Origin: CAWGMT01 sp963823675
GTDB taxonomy: Bacteria > Planctomycetota > Planctomycetia > Isosphaerales > Isosphaeraceae
Direction: 5' to 3'
NCBI GenBank assembly: GCA_963823675.1
Contig: CAWGMT010000015.1
Coordinates: 447,912-511,911, forward strand
Length of the DNA stretch: 64,000 bases
In this document: piece after piece, positions 9,810 through 17,294 of the stretch
How positions within the stretch are numbered: the first letter of the stretch is position 1
Layout: each line of letters begins with the position of its first letter
Notes under the pieces: generated by a model
Databases searched by the model: none
The model's input: only the letters and a program-made list of their open reading frames with translations
What the model was told of the DNA's origin: nothing
Program-made: the position numbers and the translations under genes

Positions 9810-10829
9810 TCAACGCAGCTTCGCCACATTCCGCCAAAAGTGCTCCAGGCTCTCCGTGCCTCCGAATAAGGTGGTGAAGATTGTCGAGTCGGCGAGCAGG
9901 ATATCGCCGCCGCGTGTATCTGCCGGCGGCATCCAGATGAAGGAATTAAACTCTCGATTCCCAACGGCGGTGAATGGATGCGGCCGGGACAGATCGATCG
10001 GTTGCCTGGCCAAGACATGAACGGACGTCGTATCTTCTGTTGTCAGCGCATAGTGCGGCAGATGCAGATGAAAGTTGAACGTGCTCACTCCGTTCAGCAA
10101 ACCCAGCTTGTCGAGATCCTTGTTGACGGTAAGAGGCGCGATCTGATCGGTCCCGTGGATGACGGCAGGCCGGAGCCCGAACTGATTGAGTACGGGCACG
10201 TCGAGTCCTTTCATCAGCGAGCGCGTGTATTGGCCGAAGCGCTGCTGGCGCGGCACGAGTTCGTCGCCGTGATGCTTGTACTCCATCTGGCGCTGCTGCA
10301 TGTCGTCGGTGAAGCCAACATCGTGATGAGGTGCCAGCAGGAGGCACGTGCCTTCTCGGTTGAGCCATTCTCGGATGGCGTCGATTTCGCCCTGCTCGGC
10401 TTCCTGCTCGGAGACGAAGTGGTCCAGGCCGAAAACCAAGAGCGTGTCCGTGTCTGCAAGAACTCTCTCATCGATCGGGAGCTTGTACCCTGCCTGGTCG
10501 ATGCGTTGGTAAACAGCCACCGGATGCTCGGTCGTCTCACCGACGAGCTGCTGGAAGGCGAGGGTCGAGCGGTGGAATAGCTCGAGGGTACCGGCGATCC
10601 CCTGGAGGAAGTTCATCTTGTCCCACCCGGACCCCTCGAAGCTCGGCCAGGCGACCCGGCGAACCTCGGTCATGGTCGAGAAACGATTGTCCAGGTCGGT
10701 CGGGTCCCGATTCGCTTCCCACGGATAGCTCCACGTCCAGTAGATGCTGAAACGTCGTTTACCCGCCGCGTACAGCCGCGGTACGTGGTTCTGGTTATAA
10801 GTTCGACCTGTTTGGTTCGTCGCTCCCAT
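9810..10829 (-). CDS. Hypothetical protein with GATase-like fold segment, DyP operon
   Basis: A 339-residue intact protein, the last gene of the minus-strand DyP operon, 27 bases after the peroxidase. The mid region (ADTDTLLVFGLDHFVSEQEA, IREWLNREGTCLLLAPHHDV) looks like the flavodoxin/GATase-like alpha-beta fold of ThuA/DUF4350-type proteins. Other conserved-looking parts are FSIYWTWSYPWEANRD and FNSFIWMPPADTRGGDILLA. No signal peptide is seen. I do not recognise a precise family; the association with a peroxidase is the main clue. Confidence 0.7.
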   Translation of the reverse strand: MGATNQTGRTYNQNHVPRLYAAGKRRFSIYWTWSYPWEANRDPTDLDNRFSTMTEVRRVAWPSFEGSGWDKMNFLQGIAGTLELFHRSTLAFQQLVGETTEHPVAVYQRIDQAGYKLPIDERVLADTDTLLVFGLDHFVSEQEAEQGEIDAIREWLNREGTCLLLAPHHDVGFTDDMQQRQMEYKHHGDELVPRQQRFGQYTRSLMKGLDVPVLNQFGLRPAVIHGTDQIAPLTVNKDLDKLGLLNGVSTFNFHLHLPHYALTTEDTTSVHVLARQPIDLSRPHPFTAVGNREFNSFIWMPPADTRGGDILLADSTIFTTLFGGTESLEHFWRNVAKLR

Positions 10830-10856
10830 CCCTATGTCCTTCTACTGTTAGTGTCT

Positions 10857-12194
10857 TCAGTGCCGATTCGGGCGGTCATCGGCCAGCGTCGAGAGGTATC
10901 GGAGCGCGCTCAGGCCGGGTAGGAAGAAGTACGCTCCGCCTCGGACGGTCGTGAATGCCGGTAGCCCCGTGATTTTCTTCCGGATCGGCCGCTTGGGGAT
11001 CTTGAATTCCAGCGTCCCGTCCTGGTTGCCGATGATCGGATCGCGCTCATTGGCGAGTTCGTGGAAGTTCTTATCATTGGCCCACACGTTTTGCGCGAAC
11101 TCGAACTGGCGGATCAGGCTCCCGCAGATCACGAAGGCCGCAATCCCTCGCTCATGGCCGTCCTCCGGCTCGTATTCCGGCAGATGCGGCCCATAAGTGG
11201 CCCCGCGTCGGATCATGCGGCGCCGGTTCATATTCGCGGCCGTGTCGCGCGGGTTCATGCGGCGCATGTGCGATCCCAACGGCACAGCATACCCGTGAGG
11301 GTCCGATTCCTTGTAATTGAAGTCGTTGTTCCGCTGCGGATCGGCCCCGAGGACAGGATCGTCCTTGTCAGGTGCCAGCACGAGAGGGGCTCCGCTTCGC
11401 CAGCGGCCCATGAGCTTGGCGGCGATGAGTTCCTGTTCCTCCGGCGTCTGGCCGTGCTCGCGCAGGAAGTCTCGGAACGCTCCCACGTGCTCCTCCAGGC
11501 GGCGGTAGGCCGCGTAGCTACCGTTGCGGCGGAGGATCTCCGGCTCGGGTTGGCTGGACACGTTGCCCTCCTCGTCGGGATAGCCGAGGATGAATTCGCC
11601 CGCCTTCAACGGACCGCCCGAGCCGGGCGTCGGCTCGTCGCCGGAGCCCTCGATGATCGGCTGTGAGAGCCGATCGCGGTAACCGAAGTGGTCGTGCGCG
11701 TAGTCGAACGGCGGGGTGGCGTCGAGATCGAGCGACGAGAGGACCTCCACTCCCTCGCATTGCGCGACCAGTTCTCGATGCTCCGACTGGCAGCGCTCGC
11801 GCTCCGCACGATCGCGGGCGAAGACTATGGCAATGGCGTGGAGGTCCGAGCTGGCCAGGCCCCCCGCCCAATGGTCAGGATGACTCGCACCCGTGTCGCC
11901 GAGGATCTGTGCCCGGGCGACCATGCCCTGCTTGAACTCTTCGGGGAACGTGTCGAGCGACGCCGCACCCACGCCCAGCGCCCGCAGACCGTTCCAGGTT
12001 AAGCCCAAAGTCACCCAGCGCCTGTGCTCGTCCATCGAGTCCCGCACCTCAGCGGCCGACTGCACCGTCGGCAGAGTGCCCGTGAGCCAACTCCGCCCGG
12101 CAGACGGATTGCGGAAGGACAGGAACTCGTAGCGCGCCGCGAGCGCCGGCGCACGGGCGAGCAAGATGTGTTGAATGTCGTCGAGTTCCAGCAT
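10857..12194 (-). CDS. DyP-type heme peroxidase
   Basis: 445 residues from ATG 12194 (MLELDDIQHILLARAPALAA), which fits family N-termini better than the longer frame. Hallmarks: the distal motif region HFGYRDRLSQP at 170-180, where Asp174 is the expected catalytic acid, and the proximal heme region SHMRRMNPRD followed by RRMIRRGATYG. The normal GxxDG reads GYRDR here, so the final Gly is Arg. Length matches the longer C/D-type DyPs. These enzymes oxidise dyes and aromatic compounds with H2O2. No Tat signal, so probably cytoplasmic. It follows the 12.2 kb gene by 19 bases. Confidence 0.88.
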   Translation of the reverse strand: MLELDDIQHILLARAPALAARYEFLSFRNPSAGRSWLTGTLPTVQSAAEVRDSMDEHRRWVTLGLTWNGLRALGVGAASLDTFPEEFKQGMVARAQILGDTGASHPDHWAGGLASSDLHAIAIVFARDRAERERCQSEHRELVAQCEGVEVLSSLDLDATPPFDYAHDHFGYRDRLSQPIIEGSGDEPTPGSGGPLKAGEFILGYPDEEGNVSSQPEPEILRRNGSYAAYRRLEEHVGAFRDFLREHGQTPEEQELIAAKLMGRWRSGAPLVLAPDKDDPVLGADPQRNNDFNYKESDPHGYAVPLGSHMRRMNPRDTAANMNRRRMIRRGATYGPHLPEYEPEDGHERGIAAFVICGSLIRQFEFAQNVWANDKNFHELANERDPIIGNQDGTLEFKIPKRPIRKKITGLPAFTTVRGGAYFFLPGLSALRYLSTLADDRPNRH

Positions 12195-12213
12195 GTCGCA
12201 TCGCCCCCGTGGA

Positions 12214-12765
12214 CTATTGCATCTGGTCGAGCATCGTGGAGAATGCCGCCTTGAGCTTGAGCGCCTTCTTGATCTCGTCGGCACTCACGTAGGGATACTC
12301 GCCGTATTCAAGGAAGCTCGGGCGCTGGTGATCCCGGACGAATTTGACAAAGGCCGCCGGGTTTGATTTCCAATCTTCGGGGAACCCTTCGAGGTTCGTG
12401 AAGATCGTGTCGATCCCGTATTTCGAGAAGAGCGCCACGGCGTCCTCGGTGTACTTATCGAAGTCGGTGTCGAAGATGCCCTGATACATGAAGTACGTTT
12501 CCGTACCGATGTCGAAGAGCACCCAGCGCAGGTAGTGCAGCTTGAGCACCTCGAGCGCGTCGGGCAGGCCGGCGATGGTTTCCTCGATCCTCTTTCCATA
12601 CGCGCGGATGGTCTTCTCCGTGCCGGGCTTGATCTTCGCGATGATCGTGAAGCCATAGCACGCGGGGGTCTTGGGGAAGATCGGCCCGTATCGTCCCTGT
12701 TCCTCCTCGAAGAATCCCTCCTTCGGGATCGCCTTGGCGGCGGGCTTCGTCCAGTCGTGCTGCAT
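12214..12765 (-). CDS. Conserved hypothetical protein upstream of DyP peroxidase
   Basis: 183 residues from ATG 12765, preceded by an AGGAAAG ribosome-binding site; the upstream gene's stop lies at 12767-12769. The protein is soluble (FTIIAKIKPGTEKTIRAYGK, VLKLHYLRWVLFDIGTETYF, IDTIFTNLEGFPEDWKSNPA) and has the alternating pattern of a ferredoxin-like alpha-beta barrel, the fold of DyP domains. It may be a DyP-related accessory or sensor, which is inference. The longer frame from 12837 overlaps the upstream membrane gene and is less likely. Confidence 0.72.
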   Translation of the reverse strand: MQHDWTKPAAKAIPKEGFFEEEQGRYGPIFPKTPACYGFTIIAKIKPGTEKTIRAYGKRIEETIAGLPDALEVLKLHYLRWVLFDIGTETYFMYQGIFDTDFDKYTEDAVALFSKYGIDTIFTNLEGFPEDWKSNPAAFVKFVRDHQRPSFLEYGEYPYVSADEIKKALKLKAAFSTMLDQMQ

Positions 12766-12766
12766 G

Positions 12767-13168
12767 TTAGCTTTCCTGCCTTTCTTGTCGCGGGTCTTTG
12801 CCCGGTGTTGGTTGATTTCCGGCTTGTCCATCGGCAAGGCTCACGGCCGATTGTCGTCTTGCGACGCGGGTGACAAGGCCACGAACGATCACATACGGGA
12901 CGAGGGCCAGAATCGTTGCCGTGAGAAGTAACTCCAAGGCGTAAATGCCGGAATGCACGGTGATCTGGTAGATCGAGTCCAGGACGAGCGCGACGATGAA
13001 AACGGTCCCCACATCGTACCGGGCCTGTCGCAACAACTCGTTCCGGCGGCCTGGATTCGAGAAAACGGTCCACAAGAAGGGGGGCTGGCCTTCCCGTGCA
13101 TCGTGTAATCCCGCCCGAATCGCTAAGAGGACGGCCACGGCCGGCTGAACGATCAGCCGGAAAGTCAT
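12767..13168 (-). CDS. Small integral membrane protein
   Basis: 133 residues from ATG 13168 (MTFRLIVQPAVAVLLAIRAG), whose ATGA overlaps the stop of the preceding frame. Two further membrane helices are VGTVFIVALVLDSIYQITVH and LLLTATILALVPYVIVRGL, with a polar tail rich in Gln and Arg. The motif AIRAGLHDAREGQPPFLWTV before the helices is typical of a widespread uncharacterised family. An upstream start at 13225 would extend into the overlapping frame and is disfavoured. Role unknown; co-transcribed with the DyP gene set. Confidence 0.7.
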   Translation of the reverse strand: MTFRLIVQPAVAVLLAIRAGLHDAREGQPPFLWTVFSNPGRRNELLRQARYDVGTVFIVALVLDSIYQITVHSGIYALELLLTATILALVPYVIVRGLVTRVARRQSAVSLADGQAGNQPTPGKDPRQERQES

Positions 13169-13590
13169 CGGCCCGTCGGAACGCCCGATGAGATTCTCCC
13201 GTCCGCGCCTGAGTGCCTCTTCCACAATTCACCTTCCCGGCTGGGTGCCATTGGATTGGCCCGGATTTCCCAGATGGGCCTTGGCCTCACCGTCGGCGAC
13301 CTCGGTCTGGTCTTCTCAACACGTATTGGACACGGCTCAAATGTCTCTGTCCAGGTGTCAGCGCAGAGATCATCGTCGATGACACAACCGTTCCGTTGTG
13401 CGAGGGACACGAGCCCCTCGATATCGAAGGCCAGCACGACACCATGCGCCTGGCTGGTTTTGAACTTTACTGACCTGGTACCTGTGCGGACGGGTTGCCA
13501 CTCCCGGCGTTCTTTGAGAGGGATGATTGCCGCCGGCGACCGATGTCCTCGGCACCTCGTGCTGGATGCGGGGCGGGACTCTTCGGTCAT
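13165..13590 (-). CDS. Possible small protein bridging PEPCK-like gene and membrane gene
   Basis: 141 codons starting at ATG 13590, which overlaps the stop of the 1130-residue gene (TGATG), and ending in a TGA that overlaps the next ATG (ATGA). This chain of overlaps is the best argument that it is real. The sequence (SQAHGVVLAFDIEGLVSLAQ, TWTETFEPCPIRVEKTRPRS) is Arg-rich without recognisable domains and its codon use is less biased than the neighbours. It could also be an untranslated spacer. Confidence 0.4.
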   Translation of the reverse strand: MTEESRPASSTRCRGHRSPAAIIPLKERREWQPVRTGTRSVKFKTSQAHGVVLAFDIEGLVSLAQRNGCVIDDDLCADTWTETFEPCPIRVEKTRPRSPTVRPRPIWEIRANPMAPSREGELWKRHSGADGRISSGVPTGR

Positions 13591-16500
13591 CAATCGGGGG
13601 CCAGCCGTGGGTCCAGGCCGATCGTGCCGTTCAGGGCGTCCAAATAGGGAAGCGCGGTGACCTGCTCTAGCGCGGCAACCGCCAAGTCGCGGCGGCGGAG
13701 CAGCTCGTCGGCGAATGAGCCCAGCCCGCTCGCGCCGCCGCCAAGTGCCGCATCGAGTGACGCCAGGTGGCGCCGCCAGAGGCGCTCGTCGCCACGCTGC
13801 TGAGCGCGGAGGCGGTCGCGGTACCAGTCGCTGCTCAGCATGGCCTCGCGCGTGAACAGCCGGCGGACGTCGGCGTGGTGGACGTTCCGCCCGTCGTACG
13901 CGCCTTGGGCCATGATCAGGAGGAGGGCCCGCAGCGGTGGGCAAGCGTCCTCGATCTGGCCGTCCTCCAGATACTGGCTTGCGACGCGAGCCTGGGCCTC
14001 AGTGATGTTGTGCACGCCGTCGGCGAAGGCGCCCAAGTCCTGCGTCTCCGGACGGAGGAAGTCGTCCTCGAAGACGCGGTGGGGGTTGTCGAAGACTCGG
14101 CCGAGGAAAGTGCGGACGAACTTGGCGGTGATTCGATAGCCGAGGCGGCTGGCGAGCACAGGCCTGCCGGCGTGCTCGAAGTCGCGCACCGCCTCCAGAT
14201 GTCCCTCAGAAATCAGGAACGAGGGGTCGCGCTCCTGGGCGGTCAAGCGGCACCAGATCTCCGGGACGAGCAGGCTGATGTCATGGTCAACCCTCAACTT
14301 GGGCCCAACGTAGCCCGCGGCGGTGGAAAAACCGCCAAGGCCGGTCAGAATGTACGAGACTAGGGCCGCATTCAGGTCGTGGACCGTCCGAAGGGCGTTG
14401 AACGGCCCCTTGGTCATCGCTCCTTCCGAGCCGGCACCGGTCGTTGAAGGGCTCTTACCGGTCAGCGAGCAGATGAAATCCATGAAAAGCTCAGGCAGTT
14501 CCTGGTAATGAATGGGGCCGTAGACGGCCAGAGGACGAATGCCCAGTTCAGGCTCGGGCGGGTTGTTGCGGCGACCGACCAGCACGGCACCAACAGGCAG
14601 CACCAGCGGCTCTCTAGCTCCCAAGCGACGAGACAGGCGGATGCCGCGCTCGGCGATATAGGCAGGCCGGGGATCGATCAGATCGGGCCGCGTTTGCAGG
14701 TAGCGCGGGTTCTTGCTCGGCTTGCCGTTGACGATTCGTGGGTAGGCCGAGCAAACAGCATAGCCAGTCCCCGCCTCCGCCGCTTCGTGGAGGAGTCGCT
14801 GCATGGGCGACGTGAATTCGTCGAACTCGGTGATTCGGTCGACCTGGGCACGGGCCTGCTCGCTCGAAAGTGGCTCGAAGTTGGAGAGGAAGTTGTCCGG
14901 CCTCGCGAGGTCGGCCTCGGTCTGGCGGTCCAGCCCGCGATGAATCGCGTCATCGGGCCGCTGGAACAGCCGCCACTCACAATTGACCGCGAACTTGTAG
15001 CTCGCCGCGACTGGCCCCGGAGGAAGCGCTTTCAACCGGTTGCCCGGCACGACAACCGATGCAGTGATGTCATCCTCGGTTGGCACCTTCGCCGCGGCGG
15101 CGAAGTCCTGCCGGACCTTGAAAGTCCTCCAGCCGAGCGAATCGAGGAGCCCCACCCGCAGGTAGGTTCCGACCAGCTTGCGGCCAAAAGCCTTCAGCTC
15201 GTGCCCCGGAAAGCCGTTGATGCTGTCCACTCCAAAGAGGTCGCGCCAACGGCCGAGCATTTCGCGTGGGGCGAACCGCTTGATGATGAAGACGATCGGA
15301 TAGATGTAATTGGGGAACGACGCCAGCCAGCGATTGTAATCATCGCTGTAGTCGTCCGAGGGCGTGAGCAGCTTGATTACGCTGCCAAGCGACCGATCGG
15401 GGCTGAGCACTGGCCGGCTGGCGCGCGCCGCGTAGTCCGGGCCGCAGCCCGGCTTCCAGCGGGTCGAGTAATCACGGTCGAAGATCTGCTGGACGAGATC
15501 AAAGTCCCGATCGCGATCGGCCACGAAGATTGGGCCATACAGCATGTAGTCGCGCAAGCTCTTACTGATCTCGCTCTTACCTCCACCGCTGACCGTGCAC
15601 GGCTTGTGGCAAAAAACGCCTTCGGCCACAGTGCCGATCAAGCGCCAACTCGCGGCGCCGGGGTGCTTCTCGAGACGGACTTTGTAGCCGGCCGGCGTCA
15701 TGTAGGTCTTGCCGACCTCGAGGGGGATCGCGAACTCGCGGCCGGCGTGGAACCACCAGATTTGGAGCCGCTGGATGCTCGCCTTTGCGTCGGCGGGGAT
15801 GTACAGAAGCTCGGGCACCTGGCGATCAACGGCGTAGCCATCGGGCCTCAGATCCAAGAGTTCGTGGTCCTTCAGCGCCACATCGTCGACCGAGCGCTCG
15901 TCACGGCTGTAGTCCCGAGCGTCGAATTCGTAGCCAAGGTTGTAGCTGGCAAAGGCCAGGGCGCCGCCGGAATGCTCTTCCTCGAGACCGCCCGCAAGGT
16001 TGGCGGCAAACGAGATCTGCGTCTTGACCTCCTTCTTGCAGTATCCGAAGTAGTTGTCGGCAATCACGGTGACGATCACGCCGGCCTTGGAACGGCAGGT
16101 GATTTTGAAGGCGCCGCCATCGTTGTAGAGCTCATGGGGTTCACGCCAGGCCATTCCGTCGCGGCGCTCGCGCTCGGTCGCCGACTCCCAGGGGGGCAGC
16201 CCCAGATCCTTCTTGGTGAGCTGCGTAAGATGCGGCGCCAGCAACACACAGCCGGTGTGACCGGTCCAGTGCTCGACGTCCAACGCTGAATCGTTCACGG
16301 GCAAGCTGGGGTCGCCGGCGTTGCCGAAGATCGACTCTACGAAATCGAGATTACTAACCAGGCTTCCCGGAGCGAAGAAACGGATCTCCATCGTCCTCCC
16401 GGGAAACACGCCGGGCACCCCGGGGCTGACAATCGGCCGCAGCAGTAAGGAGACGAAGCTGCGCGTCGGCTGGCGCCGACCCGAGGTAAATGGCACAACG

Positions 16501-16982
16501 AGCAGGTCGGCCGGGGGCGACAGGGCGTGGCGCAACAGGACGGCGGCAACCCGTCGGCTGACCGCCTTCTTGTCGCCCGGGATCGGCAGTCCACCCTCGG
16601 CAATGTGGAAAGTCCCCGCGGTGGTGCGGCGGTCGGAGCGCGGATTATGCAGCACGCCGTTGCGAACGCGATACGAACGAACATAGGCGTTGTCGTAGCT
16701 GTCGGCATCCTCGGGAAGTGACATCTCGCGGGCCACGCCGTGTTTGGTCAGGACCAAAGTCGGCGCCGGGAGCCGCAGTGGCGCGTCAAGCTTCAACTCG
16801 GCAAAATACTCGTCCAGAAACGACTCGATTCGTCGGTCACAAGCGCAAAGGCCGGCGGGCTGTGACATACCAGCCCTGGGCCGCTCGGTGAGGGCCTTGG
16901 TCAGCCGCACCAGCTCCGTTTTCCGGGATTCGCCGCCGGATGGGCCACCGACGGAGATCCCGAAAGCATCTTCCTGGCGCAT
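13590..16982 (-). CDS. 1130-residue PPi-type PEP carboxykinase-like protein
   Basis: A very long, intact, soluble protein. Residues 465-473 read SGGGKSEIS, resembling the PEPCK kinase-1 P-loop (SGTGKTTLS), followed by KSLRDYMLYGPIFVADRDRD. Later conserved-looking blocks are GKSPSTTGAGSEGAMTKGPF and VGPKLRVDHDISLLVPEIWC. The size (about 1130 residues) and P-loop fit the diphosphate-dependent PEP carboxykinases described from Propionibacterium and Entamoeba (PEP + CO2 + Pi to oxaloacetate + PPi). I propose that identity by inference. It is the first gene of a six-gene overlapping minus-strand operon with a DyP peroxidase. If not a PEPCK it is an uncharacterised P-loop protein. Confidence 0.6.
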   Translation of the reverse strand: MRQEDAFGISVGGPSGGESRKTELVRLTKALTERPRAGMSQPAGLCACDRRIESFLDEYFAELKLDAPLRLPAPTLVLTKHGVAREMSLPEDADSYDNAYVRSYRVRNGVLHNPRSDRRTTAGTFHIAEGGLPIPGDKKAVSRRVAAVLLRHALSPPADLLVVPFTSGRRQPTRSFVSLLLRPIVSPGVPGVFPGRTMEIRFFAPGSLVSNLDFVESIFGNAGDPSLPVNDSALDVEHWTGHTGCVLLAPHLTQLTKKDLGLPPWESATERERRDGMAWREPHELYNDGGAFKITCRSKAGVIVTVIADNYFGYCKKEVKTQISFAANLAGGLEEEHSGGALAFASYNLGYEFDARDYSRDERSVDDVALKDHELLDLRPDGYAVDRQVPELLYIPADAKASIQRLQIWWFHAGREFAIPLEVGKTYMTPAGYKVRLEKHPGAASWRLIGTVAEGVFCHKPCTVSGGGKSEISKSLRDYMLYGPIFVADRDRDFDLVQQIFDRDYSTRWKPGCGPDYAARASRPVLSPDRSLGSVIKLLTPSDDYSDDYNRWLASFPNYIYPIVFIIKRFAPREMLGRWRDLFGVDSINGFPGHELKAFGRKLVGTYLRVGLLDSLGWRTFKVRQDFAAAAKVPTEDDITASVVVPGNRLKALPPGPVAASYKFAVNCEWRLFQRPDDAIHRGLDRQTEADLARPDNFLSNFEPLSSEQARAQVDRITEFDEFTSPMQRLLHEAAEAGTGYAVCSAYPRIVNGKPSKNPRYLQTRPDLIDPRPAYIAERGIRLSRRLGAREPLVLPVGAVLVGRRNNPPEPELGIRPLAVYGPIHYQELPELFMDFICSLTGKSPSTTGAGSEGAMTKGPFNALRTVHDLNAALVSYILTGLGGFSTAAGYVGPKLRVDHDISLLVPEIWCRLTAQERDPSFLISEGHLEAVRDFEHAGRPVLASRLGYRITAKFVRTFLGRVFDNPHRVFEDDFLRPETQDLGAFADGVHNITEAQARVASQYLEDGQIEDACPPLRALLLIMAQGAYDGRNVHHADVRRLFTREAMLSSDWYRDRLRAQQRGDERLWRRHLASLDAALGGGASGLGSFADELLRRRDLAVAALEQVTALPYLDALNGTIGLDPRLAPD

Positions 16983-17294
16983 TGTAATCGCCTCGTATAA
17001 GAAGTGTCTCCACCGGGCACAGTTCTAGGCTACATCACCGGACGCGCGAATCAAAGCCCGCAGCGCTCAGCACGCTCTCCCGCATCTTGAACGAAATGCC
17101 GGAGACGAGTGCGCGGTCGCCGGGTCGTTCGTCGAGACCTCGGGTAAGACTCGCCAAACCGGATCTGGCGCTAAGGATCTGGGCAGAAATAAGTTCCCGG
17201 AAAAGTCGTCTTTCGCGGAGCGAAAGGCGACAATTATTGTTGCGCAGCGCCCAAGCCAGTTGAATGCCTGGGCGTGGCCGCCGCGAAGCCGCGG
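16983..17294 (-). other. Intergenic region, probable promoter region of PEPCK-like operon
   Basis: About 310 bases between two minus-strand genes. An 87-codon frame (17035-17298) is present but has no domain, signal peptide or ribosome-binding site that I can support. The stretch likely holds the terminator of the Gly-rich TPR gene and the promoter of the operon that starts at 16982. No confident box elements were identified. Confidence 0.4.

Noticed and set aside
14508..16289. 593-codon plus-strand frame
   Set aside because: Antisense shadow of the 1130-residue PEPCK-like gene, whose coding strand carries conserved motifs; long antisense frames are common in high-GC DNA.
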